Source: Falcatimonas sp. MSJ-15 (GTDB taxonomy: Bacteria; Bacillota; Clostridia; Lachnospirales; Lachnospiraceae). Taken from it: 64,000 nucleotides of DNA. The notes under the pieces are model-generated. The model did not search any database and was not told the DNA's origin. It saw only the letters and a list, made by a program, of their open reading frames with translations. How positions within the stretch are numbered: position 1 is the first letter of the stretch; every line of letters starts with the position of its first letter. Position numbers and translations under genes: made by a program. Below, piece after piece: positions 61,760 through 64,000 of the stretch. The DNA lies in contig NZ_JAHLQC010000014.1 of NCBI RefSeq assembly GCF_018918265.1, positions 1 through 64,000 on the forward strand. The letters run 5' to 3'.

Positions 61760-62224
61760 TTAATATAATTTTGCACCTGCTGGAATATGTTCATCTACCA
61801 TAAGAAGGTGAAGTTCTTCATCCTCTGAATCCTTGAGGTTATTAACTGCTGAGAGTAACATACCACAAGATTCGATTCCCATCATCTTACGTGGTGGAAG
61901 ATTTGTTATAGCGATAAGTGTCTTACCAACAAGTTCTTCTGGTTCATAGAATGAATGAATACCACTTAAGATTGTACGGTCTGTACCTGTTCCATCATCA
62001 AGTGTAAACTGTAATAATTTCTTTGACTTTGGAACTGCTACACATTCTTTTACTTTAACTGCTCTAAAGTCTGATTTACTGAATGTCTCAAAATCTACTT
62101 CTTCTTCAAATAATGGTTCGATCTTAACATTAGAAAAATCGATTACTTCTTTCACTGGTGCTGCTTCGCTAACTGATGATTTTACAGTCTTTGGAGCTTT
62201 TTTGTCTGAGTCAAGTGACTTCAT
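61760..62224 (-). pseudogene. metG: detached C-terminal tRNA-binding domain of methionyl-tRNA synthetase
   Basis: The 154-residue frame has a Lys/Ser/Ala-rich linker, then KIEPLFEEEVDFETFSKSDF, RAVKVKECVAVPKSKKLLQF, TDRTILSGIHSFYEPEELVG and NLPPRKMMGIESCGMLLSA. This is exactly the C-terminal EMAP/Trbp111-type domain of clostridial MetRS, but the catalytic 500 residues are missing upstream. There is no good ribosome site. It follows the integrase gene, so the fragment may be the displaced target end of an integrative element, or a free-standing tRNA-binding protein. Confidence 0.7.
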
Positions 62225-62338
62225 TGTCGGGATTTCACATCAATTTAATTTACTTTAATGCTTTTTCCTTTAATAAAGCCTTTTTCGGTGTTCCAACATT
62301 ATCATAATAACATATTTATGCTGATTACACCACTCGAA

Positions 62339-62386
62339 TTTGTCGTACTCTTGTCGTATGGCACACATTTTGTCGTACTCTCGTCA
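62339..62386. repeat. 30-bp-spaced direct repeat near integrase (arm-site-like)
   Basis: TTTGTCGTACTCTTGTCG at 62339 and TTTGTCGTACTCTCGTCA at 62369. Short direct repeats beside a tyrosine integrase gene often are arm-type integrase sites near the attachment site. They lie between the integrase and the MetRS fragment. Confidence 0.5.
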
Positions 62387-62405
62387 GTCCATGCCGGACT
62401 CTTTC

Positions 62406-63647
62406 CTAAAATACATCTAAATTGTGTGCTAAATTTTGAATTGCTTCCTGCTTTTTAGTATCGGTAACTTCCGCATAAATATCCATGGTTGTTTCGATAT
62501 TTGCGTGTCCCATAATAGACTGAATTACCTTTAAGTTTGTTTCATTTTCGCAAAACCTTGAACAAAAGGTATGTCGCAAATGATGACATGAAAAATGTGG
62601 TATTATCACAGGCTCTCTGTGCTGTTTTGCAGCTTTTACCACTTCTTCTGCATTATGTGCTTCATATATACGCTTGATTGCTCTGTTTACAGCTTGCGGA
62701 TTATGGATATTGCCAAAACGGTTCATAAAGATAAATCCTTTCATCCCATCAATCACTGTTTCATTAAATCCATGTTCCTTCTGGTCATCCAATTCCATCT
62801 GGAGTGCATCATAAACCGTATCCATCATCGGAATCGTGCGTATACCAGCTTCTGTCTTTGGAAGAGATACAGCAAATGAACATATCGGATGTTCTTTGAA
62901 CTCTCTACTGTAATAAACCACGCTATGATTGATACTGATCGTCCTTTTTTCAAAATCAATGTCTTCCCATCGGATACCGATTGCTTCTCCAATTCGACAA
63001 CCTGTTCCAAGTAGGAACTTAAAAAATGATGCCCAGTGGTAAAATGTAGGACTTTCATCAATATAGCGTATAAAGGCTCTCTGTTGTTCCACTGTCAAAG
63101 CGTGTCTCACACCATGATTTTTCCCCGGTTGCTTTTTAATCTGTGCCATTACTCCATCGCTTGGATTAACACGAATGATGTTATCACGCACAGCAAGCTG
63201 AAATGTCGGGTGTAAAACAGTATGAATTGTTTCTAGCGTATTTATCTGCATTTCCTTCTCTTTCAACAAATGCTGATAGAACTGCAATACATCAGAATAC
63301 TTCACAGCGGCAATTTTCTTCTTGCCAAATCCACCTCGTATAAAGCGATCATACATATATTTATAGTTCCGCATTGTTGTTTCCCTCAACTCTGCCTTTG
63401 TCGATATATATCTGTCAAAAACAAAATTGATTGTAGATGTTCCGGCTGCATACGCATCCAACCCATCAAGCTGATCTTTCATCAGTTTAACTTCTCTCTC
63501 CCGCAATTCCATGATGTCCTTAGAATAGATGCTCCGGCGCTTTCCTTCCGGATCAACATAAGTATATACATACTTACCATCGCAACTGCGTTGAGTTTCG
63601 CCTTTTCTTAATACTCTCCCTTTGTTATCCTTTCTTGATTTCGCCAT
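62406..63647 (-). CDS. int: Tn916-type tyrosine integrase
   Basis: The 413-residue protein has an N-terminal arm-binding domain (YVDPEGKRRSIYSKDI), a SAM-like core-binding domain (STKAELRETTMRNYKYMYD), and a catalytic domain with the Arg in GTGCRIGEAIG, HHLRHTF, and the tyrosine in GHANIETTMDIYAEV. All catalytic residues are present. It integrates and excises conjugative transposons. The element body is mostly gone, so the gene may be active on nothing or on other copies. Confidence 0.95.
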   Translation of the reverse strand: MAKSRKDNKGRVLRKGETQRSCDGKYVYTYVDPEGKRRSIYSKDIMELREREVKLMKDQLDGLDAYAAGTSTINFVFDRYISTKAELRETTMRNYKYMYDRFIRGGFGKKKIAAVKYSDVLQFYQHLLKEKEMQINTLETIHTVLHPTFQLAVRDNIIRVNPSDGVMAQIKKQPGKNHGVRHALTVEQQRAFIRYIDESPTFYHWASFFKFLLGTGCRIGEAIGIRWEDIDFEKRTISINHSVVYYSREFKEHPICSFAVSLPKTEAGIRTIPMMDTVYDALQMELDDQKEHGFNETVIDGMKGFIFMNRFGNIHNPQAVNRAIKRIYEAHNAEEVVKAAKQHREPVIIPHFSCHHLRHTFCSRFCENETNLKVIQSIMGHANIETTMDIYAEVTDTKKQEAIQNLAHNLDVF

Positions 63648-63684
63648 CTCGTCTCCTCTCTCAAGGAAAGAGATTTTGTACTAG

Positions 63685-63864
63685 CTACTCAGCCGGTTTA
63701 TCCATTGCATACTGCATATCAATCCCTCTTTGTAGCACCTGTGTTATGGTCATGTCATGTTTGGACGCATATCCTTTCAGTCTTGCAGCTTCTTCCTCCG
63801 TCAGTTTTAATCCGATAAGAGTTTTTTTAGGATTATCCGACTTCGGTCTACCTGTTCTAGCCAC
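63685..63864 (-). CDS. ribbon-helix-helix DNA-binding protein
   Basis: From a GTG eight bases after GGAGG the product has 59 residues: TGRPKSDNPKKTLIGLKLTE, then EEAARLKGYASKHDMTITQVLQRGID, an Arc/CopG-type fold. Such proteins beside integrases act as repressors or excision factors. The palindrome upstream suggests that it controls its own gene and perhaps int, which follows by 37 bases. Confidence 0.75.
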   Translation of the reverse strand: MARTGRPKSDNPKKTLIGLKLTEEEAARLKGYASKHDMTITQVLQRGIDMQYAMDKPAE

Positions 63865-63892
63865 AATATACACCTCCATCCATTTCATAATC

Positions 63893-63944
63893 ATTATACT
63901 TTCTGTTTAACCAAAAGTCAAGTGAATTTTGGTTAAACCAAAAT
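63893..63944 (-). promoter_or_regulatory. promoter and palindromic operator of the RHH-int unit
   Basis: On the minus strand TTGACT (63916-63921), 17 bases, TATAAT (63893-63898). Upstream ATTTTGGTT-N-AACCAAAAT (63926-63944) is a perfect 9-bp inverted repeat, and a half copy TTTTGGTTAAAC lies inside the spacer. This is a good operator for the RHH protein. Confidence 0.7.
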
Positions 63945-64000
63945 CTTTTTCCTTGTCTGCAAAATTTATTTCACCCGAAATGACTCAAGATATTGGTCAA

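Overview
The window looks like a chromosomal segment of a low-GC gut Firmicute of the Lachnospiraceae type (Coprococcus/Roseburia/Butyrivibrio-like). The reasons are the AT-rich codon use, the cdaA-cdaR-glmM cluster, large secreted GH43 and GH5_8 polysaccharidases, a YitT protein, a tandem hemerythrin and a Tn916-type integrase. No rRNA or tRNA gene and no CRISPR array was seen. Genus assignment is inference.

Layout. 1-1.17 kb: gene-poor, with an IS30-type transposase remnant, TnpB-element end sequences and a 60-bp tandem repeat. 1.2-9.3 kb: a minus-strand housekeeping block made of two membrane proteins of unknown function, cdaA-cdaR (c-di-AMP synthesis), glmM (amino-sugar supply for the wall), an HPr-like protein, a GT2 glycosyltransferase and a DUF6311 membrane protein. 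9.3-10.3 kb: a decayed IS607 element. 10.7-15.8 kb: an Ig-like surface protein and the thiamine thiazole operon thiS-F-G-H-E, preceded by a short structured transcription unit. 16.3-20 kb (plus strand): a small membrane peptide, pyruvate kinase and a Na/Pi cotransporter. 20.5-24.2 kb: a giant GH43 arabinanase-like enzyme. 24.9-34.6 kb: YitT, a YjbR-alkyltransferase fusion, a DXS-type synthase, a WYL regulator, an MFS transporter, a DEDDh exonuclease, a MetE-like methyltransferase and a lone motA. 34.8-47.6 kb: an XRE regulator, tandem hemerythrin, an Lsa-type ABC-F protein with an attenuator-like leader, a GGDEF protein, a GH5_8 mannanase, an NMO/FabK-like flavoprotein, a 33-bp minisatellite, a YaiI protein and an Eis-like acetyltransferase.

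48.3-63.9 kb is an accessory region, visibly richer in GC by eye. It holds a co-directional iron/metallophore-type import cluster: truncated Fur, AraC regulator, two Opp/Nik/Cnt-type permeases, two ATPases, a binding lipoprotein, a pair of exporter-fold ABC proteins of the YbtPQ/IrtAB kind, and a truncated DtxR-type regulator. A Fur-box-like site precedes the truncated fur. Three copies of an 18-bp palindrome (AGTTAG-N6-CTAACT) precede the two transporter blocks. The cluster is followed by wreckage of a conjugative element: a relaxase tail, IS3 and IS1182-like fragments, a detached C-terminal domain of methionyl-tRNA synthetase, an intact tyrosine integrase, and a ribbon-helix-helix gene with its own palindromic operator.

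The best candidates for something not yet described are this metal-import island with its shared operator and two broken regulators, the uORF/terminator leader of the ABC-F gene, and the short hairpin RNA unit upstream of the thi operon.
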